A DNA stretch of 5,788 nt from GCA-2719315 sp964448645. Its GTDB lineage: Bacteria > Bacteroidota > Bacteroidia > Flavobacteriales > Flavobacteriaceae. Of this stretch, positions 1-5,074 are shown piece by piece. The DNA is taken from contig CAYUZY010000111.1 in NCBI GenBank assembly GCA_964448645.1, forward strand, positions 1 to 5,788, in the 5' to 3' direction. Every line of letters begins with the position of its first letter. The first letter of the stretch is position 1. Below the pieces are notes generated by a model. It made no database searches, was not told the origin of the DNA, and worked only from the letters and a program-made list of their open reading frames with translations. The translations under genes and the position numbers were made by a program.

Positions 1-844
1 ACCCTCCTGCAAAATCACCAATACTTCTCATCATCTTAATTGCCATATCTCTCATTTTCTGAAAAGTTTTATCAGAAAGAGTCATTGCAGGTGCAACAGT
101 AATAGAATCTCCAGTATGAATACCCATAGGATCCATATTTTCAATTGTACAAATTATTACTACATTATCATTTTTATCCCTTAATAATTCTAATTCATAT
201 TCCTTCCAACCAAGAAGAGCTTTATCAATTAAAACTTCATGAATAGGTGAAGCTTCAAGACCACGAGTTAATAATTTTTCAAATTCAGATTCATCATGAA
301 CAAACGAAGCTCCTGATCCGCCAAGTGTAAATGAAGGTCTAATAACAAGAGGAAATCCTAATTCTTGTGCAATTTCTTTTCCTTTTAAAAAAGAGTTTGC
401 TGTTAATGCTGGTGCAACTGGAATACTAATTTTTTTTAATAATTCCTTAAATTTTTCTCTATCCTCAGTAATATTAATAGCATCAATATCAACCCCGATT
501 ATTTTAACCCCAAAATCATTCCAAATACCTTTTTCATCTGCTTCTATACAAAGGTTTAAAGCTGTTTGTCCTCCCATAGTAGGTAAAACAGCATCAATAG
601 AATGTATTTTTAAAATTTCAATAATTGACTTTGTATTTAATGGTTTCAAATAAATATGATCAGCCATAGTTGGGTCAGTCATTATAGTCGCTGGATTTGA
701 ATTTATTAAGATTGTCTTTATTCCATCCTCCCTCAAAGATCTTAGTGCTTGTGATCCTGAATAATCAAATTCACAAGCCTGACCAATAATTATTGGGCCA
801 GATCCAATAACAAGTATAGATTTTATAGAAGATGACTTAGGCAT
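1..844 (-). CDS. carB: Carbamoyl-phosphate synthase large subunit, N-terminal part (cut by left edge)
   Basis: CarB makes carbamoyl phosphate from bicarbonate, glutamine-derived ammonia and two ATP in the cytoplasm, working with the small subunit CarA; the product feeds pyrimidine and arginine synthesis. The visible 281 codons cover the pre-ATP-grasp domain (about residues 1-125) and much of the first ATP-grasp domain, which makes carboxyphosphate. Recognisable blocks are GSGPIIIGQACEFDYSG (residues 14-30), NSNPATIMTDP (48-58), LPTMGGQTALNLC (87-99), FPLVIRPSFTLGGSG (164-178) and DPMGIHTGDSITVAPAMT (238-255). Arg129, Arg169 and Glu215 fall at the same numbers as the ATP-binding residues known in the E. 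coli enzyme. The start is ATG at 844, giving MPKSSS, with no Shine-Dalgarno sequence. The full protein is usually about 950-1070 residues, so most of it lies beyond the left edge. It lies directly downstream of rpmH on the same strand, separated by a terminator. The identification is firm. Confidence 0.97.
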   Translation of the reverse strand, partial: MPKSSSIKSILVIGSGPIIIGQACEFDYSGSQALRSLREDGIKTILINSNPATIMTDPTMADHIYLKPLNTKSIIEILKIHSIDAVLPTMGGQTALNLCIEADEKGIWNDFGVKIIGVDIDAINITEDREKFKELLKKISIPVAPALTANSFLKGKEIAQELGFPLVIRPSFTLGGSGASFVHDESEFEKLLTRGLEASPIHEVLIDKALLGWKEYELELLRDKNDNVVIICTIENMDPMGIHTGDSITVAPAMTLSDKTFQKMRDMAIKMMRSIGDFAGG

Positions 845-859
845 AATTAAATTTATTAT

Positions 860-897
860 AAAAAAAAAGTGTTAACTCAAAAACAGATAACACCTTT
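860..897 (-). terminator. Rho-independent terminator between rpmH and carB
   Basis: Read on the minus strand, AAAGGTGTTA (897-888) pairs with TAACACTTTT (874-865). This is a 10-bp stem with a single G-T wobble and a 13-nt loop, followed without a break by a run of T down to 860 (nine T at 868-860, partly used in the stem). The hairpin lies 18 nt after the rpmH stop, where a terminator for that gene is expected. It ends only 15 nt before the carB ATG, so it would also lie in the leader of any carB transcript coming from upstream. On the plus strand the same stem has an A-C mismatch and no immediate T-run, so the signal is directional. Confidence 0.75.
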
Positions 898-905
898 CAA
901 ATATA
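898..905 (-). promoter_or_regulatory. Candidate -7 promoter box for carB
   Basis: The minus strand reads TATATTTG here, an exact match to the Bacteroidota -7 consensus TAnnTTTG and the same octamer as the rpmH -7 box. It lies 54-61 nt upstream of the carB ATG and abuts the terminator stem. No TTG -33 element is found 17-23 nt upstream, so it is only half a promoter, and such octamers occur by chance about once per kilobase in DNA this A+T-rich. If used, transcription would start inside the 5' arm of the hairpin. Confidence 0.4.
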
Positions 906-915
906 ATTTTTTTTA

Positions 916-1074
916 TCATTTATTATAAGTTAACTCTGATGATACAGAGATTTTTTTTCTTCCCTTAGTTCTCCTAGATGCAAGAATTTTTCTCCCAGCA
1001 GAAGTTGACATTCTTTCTCTAAAACCATGTTTATTTCTTCTTTTTCTTCTAGAAGGCTGAAATGTTCTTTTCAT
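916..1074 (-). CDS. rpmH: 50S ribosomal protein L34
   Basis: This gene encodes L34, a small, very basic protein of the large ribosomal subunit that binds 23S rRNA. The 52-residue product starts MKRTFQPSRRKRRNKHGF and continues with RERMSTSAGRKILASRR and TKGRKKISVSSE. These are the family blocks over the full length, and the MSTSAGR and SVSSE segments resemble Bacteroidota L34. The start is ATG at 1074 and the stop is TGA at 918-916; no ribosome binding site is visible, only an A-rich leader. A consensus Bacteroidota promoter lies 33-62 nt upstream and a rho-independent terminator follows, so it looks like a self-contained transcript. In many bacteria rpmH is followed by rnpA near dnaA; here carB follows instead and rnpA is absent from the window. 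The gene is easily missed because of its size, but the identification is certain. Confidence 0.98.
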   Translation of the reverse strand: MKRTFQPSRRKRRNKHGFRERMSTSAGRKILASRRTKGRKKISVSSELTYNK

Positions 1075-1106
1075 TCAATTTTATTTGGTATAATTAGGAA
1101 TTCGAG

Positions 1107-1136
1107 CAAATATACAACAACTTTTTTCTCTAACAA
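1107..1136 (-). promoter_or_regulatory. Bacteroidota-type promoter of rpmH
   Basis: On the minus strand, TTG (1136-1134) is followed after exactly 19 nt by TATATTTG (1114-1107). This matches the housekeeping consensus TTG-N17-23-TAnnTTTG known for Bacteroides and Flavobacterium. The predicted transcription start is near 1100, giving a leader of about 25 nt before the rpmH ATG. A strong promoter is expected for a ribosomal protein gene. The position in a 108-bp divergent intergenic region and the full two-box match make this the best promoter call in the window. Confidence 0.7.
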
Positions 1137-1182
1137 ATTGAATCAAAAACATTTCAAAATTTGATTACTTTTGAAAAAAAAA

Positions 1183-1698
1183 ATGTTTAATAAAAATATA
1201 AAACTACTAGCAGCTTGTTTCACATTATTATACTCAATATATCAATTTTATGAAAACTATATTGGAAATGGTATCTTTCTGATTTTAATTTCATTATTTT
1301 TTATATTAATTTATTTTAAAAATGAAATTATTTTTCTTGCATTTTTGAAATTAAGAAAACAAGATTTTATAGGAACTGAAAGGGTGCTATCAAAAATATA
1401 TAATCCTGAAAAAGCCCTTGTCAAAAAACAACAAGGTTATTACAACTATCTAAATGGTATTATTTATTCTCAAAAAAACCTAACACAAGCAGAAAAATAT
1501 TTTAAAAAAGCAATTCAATTAGGAATGTCAATGAATCATGATCTTGCAATGGCAAAAATGAGCTTAGCAGGTATTTTAATGCAAAAAAGAAGAAAAAGAG
1601 AAGCTCAACAACTATTAACAGAAGCAAAAAAATTAGATAAACACAACATGTTAAGTGAGCAAATGAAAATGATTCAAAAGCAAATGAAAAGAATTTAA
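1183..1698 (+). CDS. Membrane-anchored TPR protein, function unknown
   Basis: From ATG at 1183 this encodes 171 residues. The N-terminus has two predicted membrane segments, at about residues 7-25 (KLLAACFTLLYSIYQFY) and about 30-54 (rich in Ile, Leu and Phe). A soluble C-terminal part follows with two tetratricopeptide-like repeats, at about 84-117 (ending AEKYFKKAIQLG) and about 122-155 (ending AQQLLTEAKKLDK). The last 50 residues are very rich in Lys and Gln. TPR repeats normally mediate protein-protein contacts, so a membrane-tethered adaptor role is a fair inference; no enzyme motif is seen. An in-frame TTG at 1171 would add four residues, but it overlaps a TAnnTTTG box at 1166-1173, so I prefer the ATG. 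The gene is divergent from rpmH and converges with a 3-nt gap on the lytic transglycosylase gene. I believe similar proteins occur in other flavobacteria, but I cannot name a characterised one. Confidence 0.85.
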   Translation: MFNKNIKLLAACFTLLYSIYQFYENYIGNGIFLILISLFFILIYFKNEIIFLAFLKLRKQDFIGTERVLSKIYNPEKALVKKQQGYYNYLNGIIYSQKNLTQAEKYFKKAIQLGMSMNHDLAMAKMSLAGILMQKRRKREAQQLLTEAKKLDKHNMLSEQMKMIQKQMKRI

Positions 1699-1732
1699 TT
1701 TCTACTTCGGAATTTTAATTAAATATTTTTTT
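1693..1732 (+). terminator. Weak candidate terminator between convergent genes
   Basis: ATTTAATT (1693-1700) and AATTAAAT (1717-1724) form a perfect 8-bp but purely A-T stem around a 16-nt loop. On the plus strand it is followed after one A by seven T (1726-1732). The stop codon of the TPR gene lies in the left arm, and the 3' end of the opposing transglycosylase gene spans the loop and right arm. Without G-C pairs the stem would be weak, and perfect A-T palindromes are common in this composition. The position is right for a terminator of the plus-strand gene, but the evidence is thin. Confidence 0.3.
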
Positions 1733-2595
1733 CTTGATTTATTATTCAAATGATTTTCTAATAACCAAGGGTTATATAATTTCATAATTTTATAATTAGT
1801 TCCAGTTATTTTTGAAAAATCTGCGATATTAGAAATTGCAGTATCCACTTCAATTTCTCTAATTTCATATGGCTCATAGAGATCTTTTTCTTGGAAGACG
1901 AAACCATAATTATCAGTATTTTTCATTATTTCCTTAACAGCTAAAATTCTAAAAATATATCTGCTAGTTTCTCTTCCTAATAACAAATCATAATAATTTT
2001 CAACTTTTTGTCTTTTAAGATTTCTTGATATACCAGAAATACCTCTATTATATGCTGCTGCTGCCAAAGTCCATGACCCAAATTTGTCTTTTGCTTTTTT
2101 TAAATATTTGCAAGCAACTCTTGTTGATAATTCTAAATTATAGCGCTCATCAACATTACTATTAACCTCTAAACCATATTCTCTTGCTGTACTAGGCATT
2201 ATTTGCCAAATACCTTTAGCCCCTTTAGGTGATCTAACATTTTCTAAACTACTTTCAATAACTGCTAAATATTTAAAATCATCTGGAACTTCTTCTTCTT
2301 TTAGAATTTTCTCAATTAAAGGGAAGAATCGATTTGCTCTTTTTATTAGTAAAAGCATATTTGATTGCCAATAAGTATTAACTAACAATTCTCTATCTAA
2401 TCTTTCTTTAACATCAAACAACTCTATAGGAACTTTTTCGTCGCAAAAACTTAAATTTTCAGGTGTTTTAAGTGCATATACCCTGTAAATGTTATCATAT
2501 CCATAAGATTTAAATGCTGATTTGAAATTCTCATTAAAATAAGTTGTACTTATAAAAAGTGAAAAAATTAAAAATAAAAATATTTTTTTTTTCAA
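1702..2595 (-). CDS. MltD-like lytic transglycosylase (SLT/GH23 domain)
   Basis: This periplasmic murein hydrolase should cleave the MurNAc-GlcNAc bond of peptidoglycan to give 1,6-anhydro ends. From TTG at 2595 (297 residues) the N-terminus is KKK followed by a hydrophobic stretch at about 3-19, a classic Sec signal or anchor without a lipobox Cys. The SLT domain covers about 90-225: catalytic Glu114 in AVIESS, SPKGAKGIWQIMPSTA (122-137), and AAAAYNRG (178-185), followed by ETSRYIFRILAVKEIM. This arrangement fits the MltD group. Residues about 247-297, with YNPWL and YLIKIP, resemble a single degenerate LysM-like tail. There is no ATG in the first 79 codons. The reading frame also allows TTG at 2622, which would add nine residues (MYIILNYFF) ahead of the Lys cluster; the signal peptide argues for 2595. 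It follows the hydrolase gene on the same strand with a 17- or 44-nt gap, so co-transcription is likely. Confidence 0.9.
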   Translation of the reverse strand: MKKKIFLFLIFSLFISTTYFNENFKSAFKSYGYDNIYRVYALKTPENLSFCDEKVPIELFDVKERLDRELLVNTYWQSNMLLLIKRANRFFPLIEKILKEEEVPDDFKYLAVIESSLENVRSPKGAKGIWQIMPSTAREYGLEVNSNVDERYNLELSTRVACKYLKKAKDKFGSWTLAAAAYNRGISGISRNLKRQKVENYYDLLLGRETSRYIFRILAVKEIMKNTDNYGFVFQEKDLYEPYEIREIEVDTAISNIADFSKITGTNYKIMKLYNPWLLENHLNNKSRKKYLIKIPK

Positions 2596-2639
2596 AAAAA
2601 AATAATTTAAAATGATATACAATATTAATAATTGAAAAT

Positions 2640-3293
2640 CTAATTATTTAATAATTTAGATAGTAATTTGCTTATTTGATTTGCCTTAGTAATTATAATT
2701 GCGTGATTTCCTTCTAAAAAATGAACATTTCCAGATATATTTTTAATGGGAAAAATATTGTCTTTTTTTCCATGAATATGAATTAATCCTTTAATAATTT
2801 CTTTTTGATCCCAATTCACAATACAATCCATAGCCCATTTTAAATAATTCGGATCTCTAAATAATAAATATTTTTGATAAAGCTTTATTTTGGTCTTTAT
2901 TCCATTTCCAAAAGCAAATAGGGCAAGTTTATCAAGGTTATTAATCCATTGAAAAGGTAATATTCTATGAATGTTTGTTTTTTTTGCCATTTTCATGCTA
3001 AGTGGTAACTCTCTACTAGTCTTTATACTAGATATTATTACAATTTTCTTGTAACTCAGGTGTTTAGAAATCTCTTGGATTAAAATACCACCAAAAGAAA
3101 CTCCAATTAAAATAGGGTCTGGTTTATTAATTTTTTTGCAAATTCTTTTAGAATATAATTCTAAAGTCTCATTACTGTTTGGAATTATCCAATCTAACTT
3201 ATGGATCAGATAAAATTTTGGTAATCTTAAATACTCAAAAATTTGCGAACTTGCAGCCATTCCTGGCATAAGATATACGTTGATCTTCTCCAT
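2640..3293 (-). CDS. Alpha/beta-fold hydrolase, substrate unknown
   Basis: The 217-residue protein has the skeleton of a small alpha/beta hydrolase. The first strand and oxyanion turn are at NVYLMPGMAAS (5-15), and the nucleophile elbow is GVSFGG (64-69) with Ser66. The acid is probably Asp178 in HGKKDNIFP (174-182), and the catalytic His is His197 in EGNHAII. All three triad members are therefore present in the usual order. No signal peptide is seen, so it should act in the cytoplasm as an esterase, thioesterase or related enzyme; nothing in the sequence fixes the substrate. At 217 residues with a short cap (about 95-165) it is at the small end of the superfamily. The start is ATG at 3293, without a ribosome binding site. 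The transglycosylase gene follows closely on the same strand. I recall similar proteins in flavobacteria annotated only as alpha/beta hydrolase. The fold is certain; the function is not. Confidence 0.88.
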   Translation of the reverse strand: MEKINVYLMPGMAASSQIFEYLRLPKFYLIHKLDWIIPNSNETLELYSKRICKKINKPDPILIGVSFGGILIQEISKHLSYKKIVIISSIKTSRELPLSMKMAKKTNIHRILPFQWINNLDKLALFAFGNGIKTKIKLYQKYLLFRDPNYLKWAMDCIVNWDQKEIIKGLIHIHGKKDNIFPIKNISGNVHFLEGNHAIIITKANQISKLLSKLLNN

Positions 3294-3311
3294 CTATTTA
3301 CCAAAATTTAA

Positions 3312-3341
3312 TTGTAATCTAACAAAATAATTGTATTTTTG
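3312..3341 (+). promoter_or_regulatory. Bacteroidota-type promoter of the GNAT-like gene
   Basis: TTG (3312-3314) is followed after exactly 19 nt by TATTTTTG (3334-3341), a full match to TTG-N17-23-TAnnTTTG with the same spacing as the rpmH promoter. Transcription would start near 3348, leaving a leader of roughly 40 nt before ATG at 3391. The box also overlaps an in-frame TTG at 3331, which argues that the upstream 20 codons are not translated. It lies in the divergent space shared with the alpha/beta hydrolase; I see no equally good promoter for that gene. Confidence 0.6.
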
Positions 3342-3390
3342 TCTTCCGTTAAAATTTAAGTTTAATTCTAAAATTAATCAAAGTAGATTT

Positions 3391-3684
3391 ATGATTGAAA
3401 TAAAACTTGATAATAATGAATTTCTTAGACAATTTGAAGTAAAGAAAAATGGAACTCTTGCTAGAATTGAATACGCAGAACAAGAAAGAAAAATTTTTTT
3501 AACAAAAATAGTTATACCTAGGAGTATCTATTCAAAAGAATTTGAAGAATATTTTATAAAGAAAACACTTGAATTTATTTCAAATAAAAATTTGAGAGTC
3601 GTTCCCACTTCTCCAAAAATAGCAAGCTTTGTTAGGCGAAATAAATCATATAAGTCTCTACTTCCTGTTGGAATTAAATTATAA
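3391..3684 (+). CDS. Small GNAT-like N-acetyltransferase family protein
   Basis: The 97-residue product resembles the compact YjdJ/NATD1-type branch of the GNAT family (Acetyltransf_CG type). A beta hairpin with IEYAEQERKIFLTKIVIP (26-43) corresponds to the family's LxY...I.L.xTxVP region. VVPTSPKIASFVRRNKSYK (70-88) corresponds to the v.P.CPyv..fi..hpeY block. Two family features are altered. The Gly-rich acetyl-CoA phosphate loop expected right after the VP is replaced by RSIYSKEFEEYF (44-55) with no glycine, and the usual Cys of the PxCP motif is Ser74. It may bind a different ligand or be non-catalytic. The open frame extends upstream to a TTG at 3331, but ATG at 3391 matches the family N-terminus, and a consensus promoter covers the longer start. 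It converges on mtaB with no gap between stop codons. Family placement is from memory of the motifs and moderately sure. Confidence 0.78.
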   Translation: MIEIKLDNNEFLRQFEVKKNGTLARIEYAEQERKIFLTKIVIPRSIYSKEFEEYFIKKTLEFISNKNLRVVPTSPKIASFVRRNKSYKSLLPVGIKL

Positions 3685-5025
3685 TTAAATTCTACAATAA
3701 CCCATCTTGTCTATTGATTTTAAAACTCTTTTTTGAACAGTATTAATTTTATTAGGATTCCAATATTCTCTTACCTTGATATAGTTTTCAGTATAACCTT
3801 CTATAAAACCATTTTTATTTTCACTTTCAAAAAGAACATTTAATTTTTTTCCAATTTGAGATTCATAAAAACATTGTCTTTTTATTAAAGATAGTTTCCT
3901 TAAAATATTACTTCTTTTTTTTCTAACAAATCCTGGGATAACTTCAGAATAATTTAAAGCTTCTGTTTTAGATCTTTCAGAATATTTAAATACATGCAAA
4001 TATGAAATATCTAATTTTGATAAATAATCGTATGTTCTCATAAACTCTTTTTCACTTTCCCCCGGAAATCCAACAATTACATCAACTCCTATACAAGAAT
4101 TAGGTATATATTGTTTTATAGTTTTGACTCTGTTTGAAAACAAATTTGTTAAATACCTTCTTTTCATTTTTTTTAAAATCTTATCACTACCACTTTGTAA
4201 TGGAATATGAAAATGAGGAACAAATTTTTTACTCTTAGATACAAATTCTATTATATCATCATTTAATAAATTAGGTTCAATGGATGAAATTCTATATCTG
4301 CAAACAGAAGGGATTTTATCTAATTCAATAATTAATTGCAGAAAATTATTTTGATCATTTTTTTTTGTGTTCATTCTTTTTCCATAATCTCCAATATTAA
4401 CACCTGTTAAAACAACTTCTTTAATACCTTCTTTAGCAATTTTATGAACATTTGAAATTATATTTTTAACGCTATCACTTCTTGAAACACCTCTTGCCAA
4501 AGGAATAGTACAATATGTACATTTATAATCACAACCATCTTGTACTTTTAAAAACGCTCTAGTTCTATTTTCTCCAAGAGAATAGGCATCATTAAAAAAA
4601 TTAACTTTTGAAATATCACAAGAGTTAATTTTATTTAATTTTTTTTCATCATATAAATCATTAATATATTCAACTAATCTGTATTTTTCATTTGTTCCAA
4701 TAACAAGGTCAACTCCTTCAATTTCAGAAATTTCTTTTGGCTTAAGTTGAGCATAACAACCAATAACAACTATAAACCCATTTACATTTTTTTTTAAAAC
4801 TTTATTAACTAAAGATTTAGTTTTTTTATCTGCATTATCTGTAACTGAGCAGCTATTTATTATATAAACATCAGCTATAGAGTTAAATGGAACAATAGTA
4901 TATATATCTTTACTAAAGGTTCTAGATATTGAAGAAGTTTCAGAAAAATTTAATTTACATCCTAGTGTGTAAAAGGCAATTTTAACTTTACTTATTTTAT
5001 AAACAGAATCCTTTAAAACTTTCAC
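3685..5025 (-). CDS. mtaB: tRNA t6A37 C2-methylthiotransferase (radical SAM)
   Basis: MtaB converts N6-threonylcarbamoyladenosine at position 37 of ANN-decoding tRNAs to the 2-methylthio form, using S-adenosylmethionine and two [4Fe-4S] clusters. The 446-residue protein has all parts. The N-terminal UPF0004 domain has cluster ligands Cys23 (TLGCKLNFSE), Cys59 (INSCSVTDNADKKT) and Cys90 (IGCYAQ). The radical SAM domain has CDYKCTYC (Cys165, Cys169, Cys172) followed by TIPLARG, then LTGVNIGDYG, ISSIEP, FHIPLQSGSD and VDVIVGFPGE. A C-terminal TRAM domain spans about 385-446. LGCKLN and GCYAQ separate MtaB from MiaB and RimO. The start must be GTG at 5025: the codon before it is an in-frame TAA, and no ATG lies between it and the first motif. 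The head before KIAFYTLGC is about 14 residues, longer than the short lead I recall for relatives. It is divergent from the solute-binding lipoprotein gene. Confidence 0.96.
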   Translation of the reverse strand: MKVLKDSVYKISKVKIAFYTLGCKLNFSETSSISRTFSKDIYTIVPFNSIADVYIINSCSVTDNADKKTKSLVNKVLKKNVNGFIVVIGCYAQLKPKEISEIEGVDLVIGTNEKYRLVEYINDLYDEKKLNKINSCDISKVNFFNDAYSLGENRTRAFLKVQDGCDYKCTYCTIPLARGVSRSDSVKNIISNVHKIAKEGIKEVVLTGVNIGDYGKRMNTKKNDQNNFLQLIIELDKIPSVCRYRISSIEPNLLNDDIIEFVSKSKKFVPHFHIPLQSGSDKILKKMKRRYLTNLFSNRVKTIKQYIPNSCIGVDVIVGFPGESEKEFMRTYDYLSKLDISYLHVFKYSERSKTEALNYSEVIPGFVRKKRSNILRKLSLIKRQCFYESQIGKKLNVLFESENKNGFIEGYTENYIKVREYWNPNKINTVQKRVLKSIDKMGYCRI

Positions 5026-5045
5026 TTAATTAAGATATATTAAAT

Positions 5046-5053
5046 TAATTTTG
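5046..5053 (+). promoter_or_regulatory. Candidate -7 box for the solute-binding protein gene
   Basis: TAATTTTG matches TAnnTTTG exactly and lies 22 nt before the ATG at 5075, inside the 49-bp divergent gap with mtaB. It predicts a start near 5060 and a leader of about 15 nt. No TTG -33 element lies 17-23 nt upstream, so the call rests on one box and on position in an otherwise featureless short gap. Confidence 0.35.
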
Positions 5054-5074
5054 GAAAAAATTAACTTTTTAAAA

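Noticed and set aside
3294..3330. Promoter for the alpha/beta hydrolase on the minus strand
   Set aside because: Only near-matches such as TATTTTG (one base short) and TAAATTTTG (one base long) are present, with no fitting TTG upstream.
3331..3390. N-terminal extension of the GNAT-like gene to TTG at 3331 (20 extra residues)
   Set aside because: The extra residues do not look like family sequence, the TTG overlaps a consensus -7 box, and ATG at 3391 gives the expected MIEIK-type N-terminus.
3671..3691. Possible bidirectional terminator at the GNAT-like/mtaB junction
   Set aside because: GAATT/AATTC with inner AATT arms forms an imperfect A-T palindrome, but no T-run follows on either strand and the inner loop would be too small.
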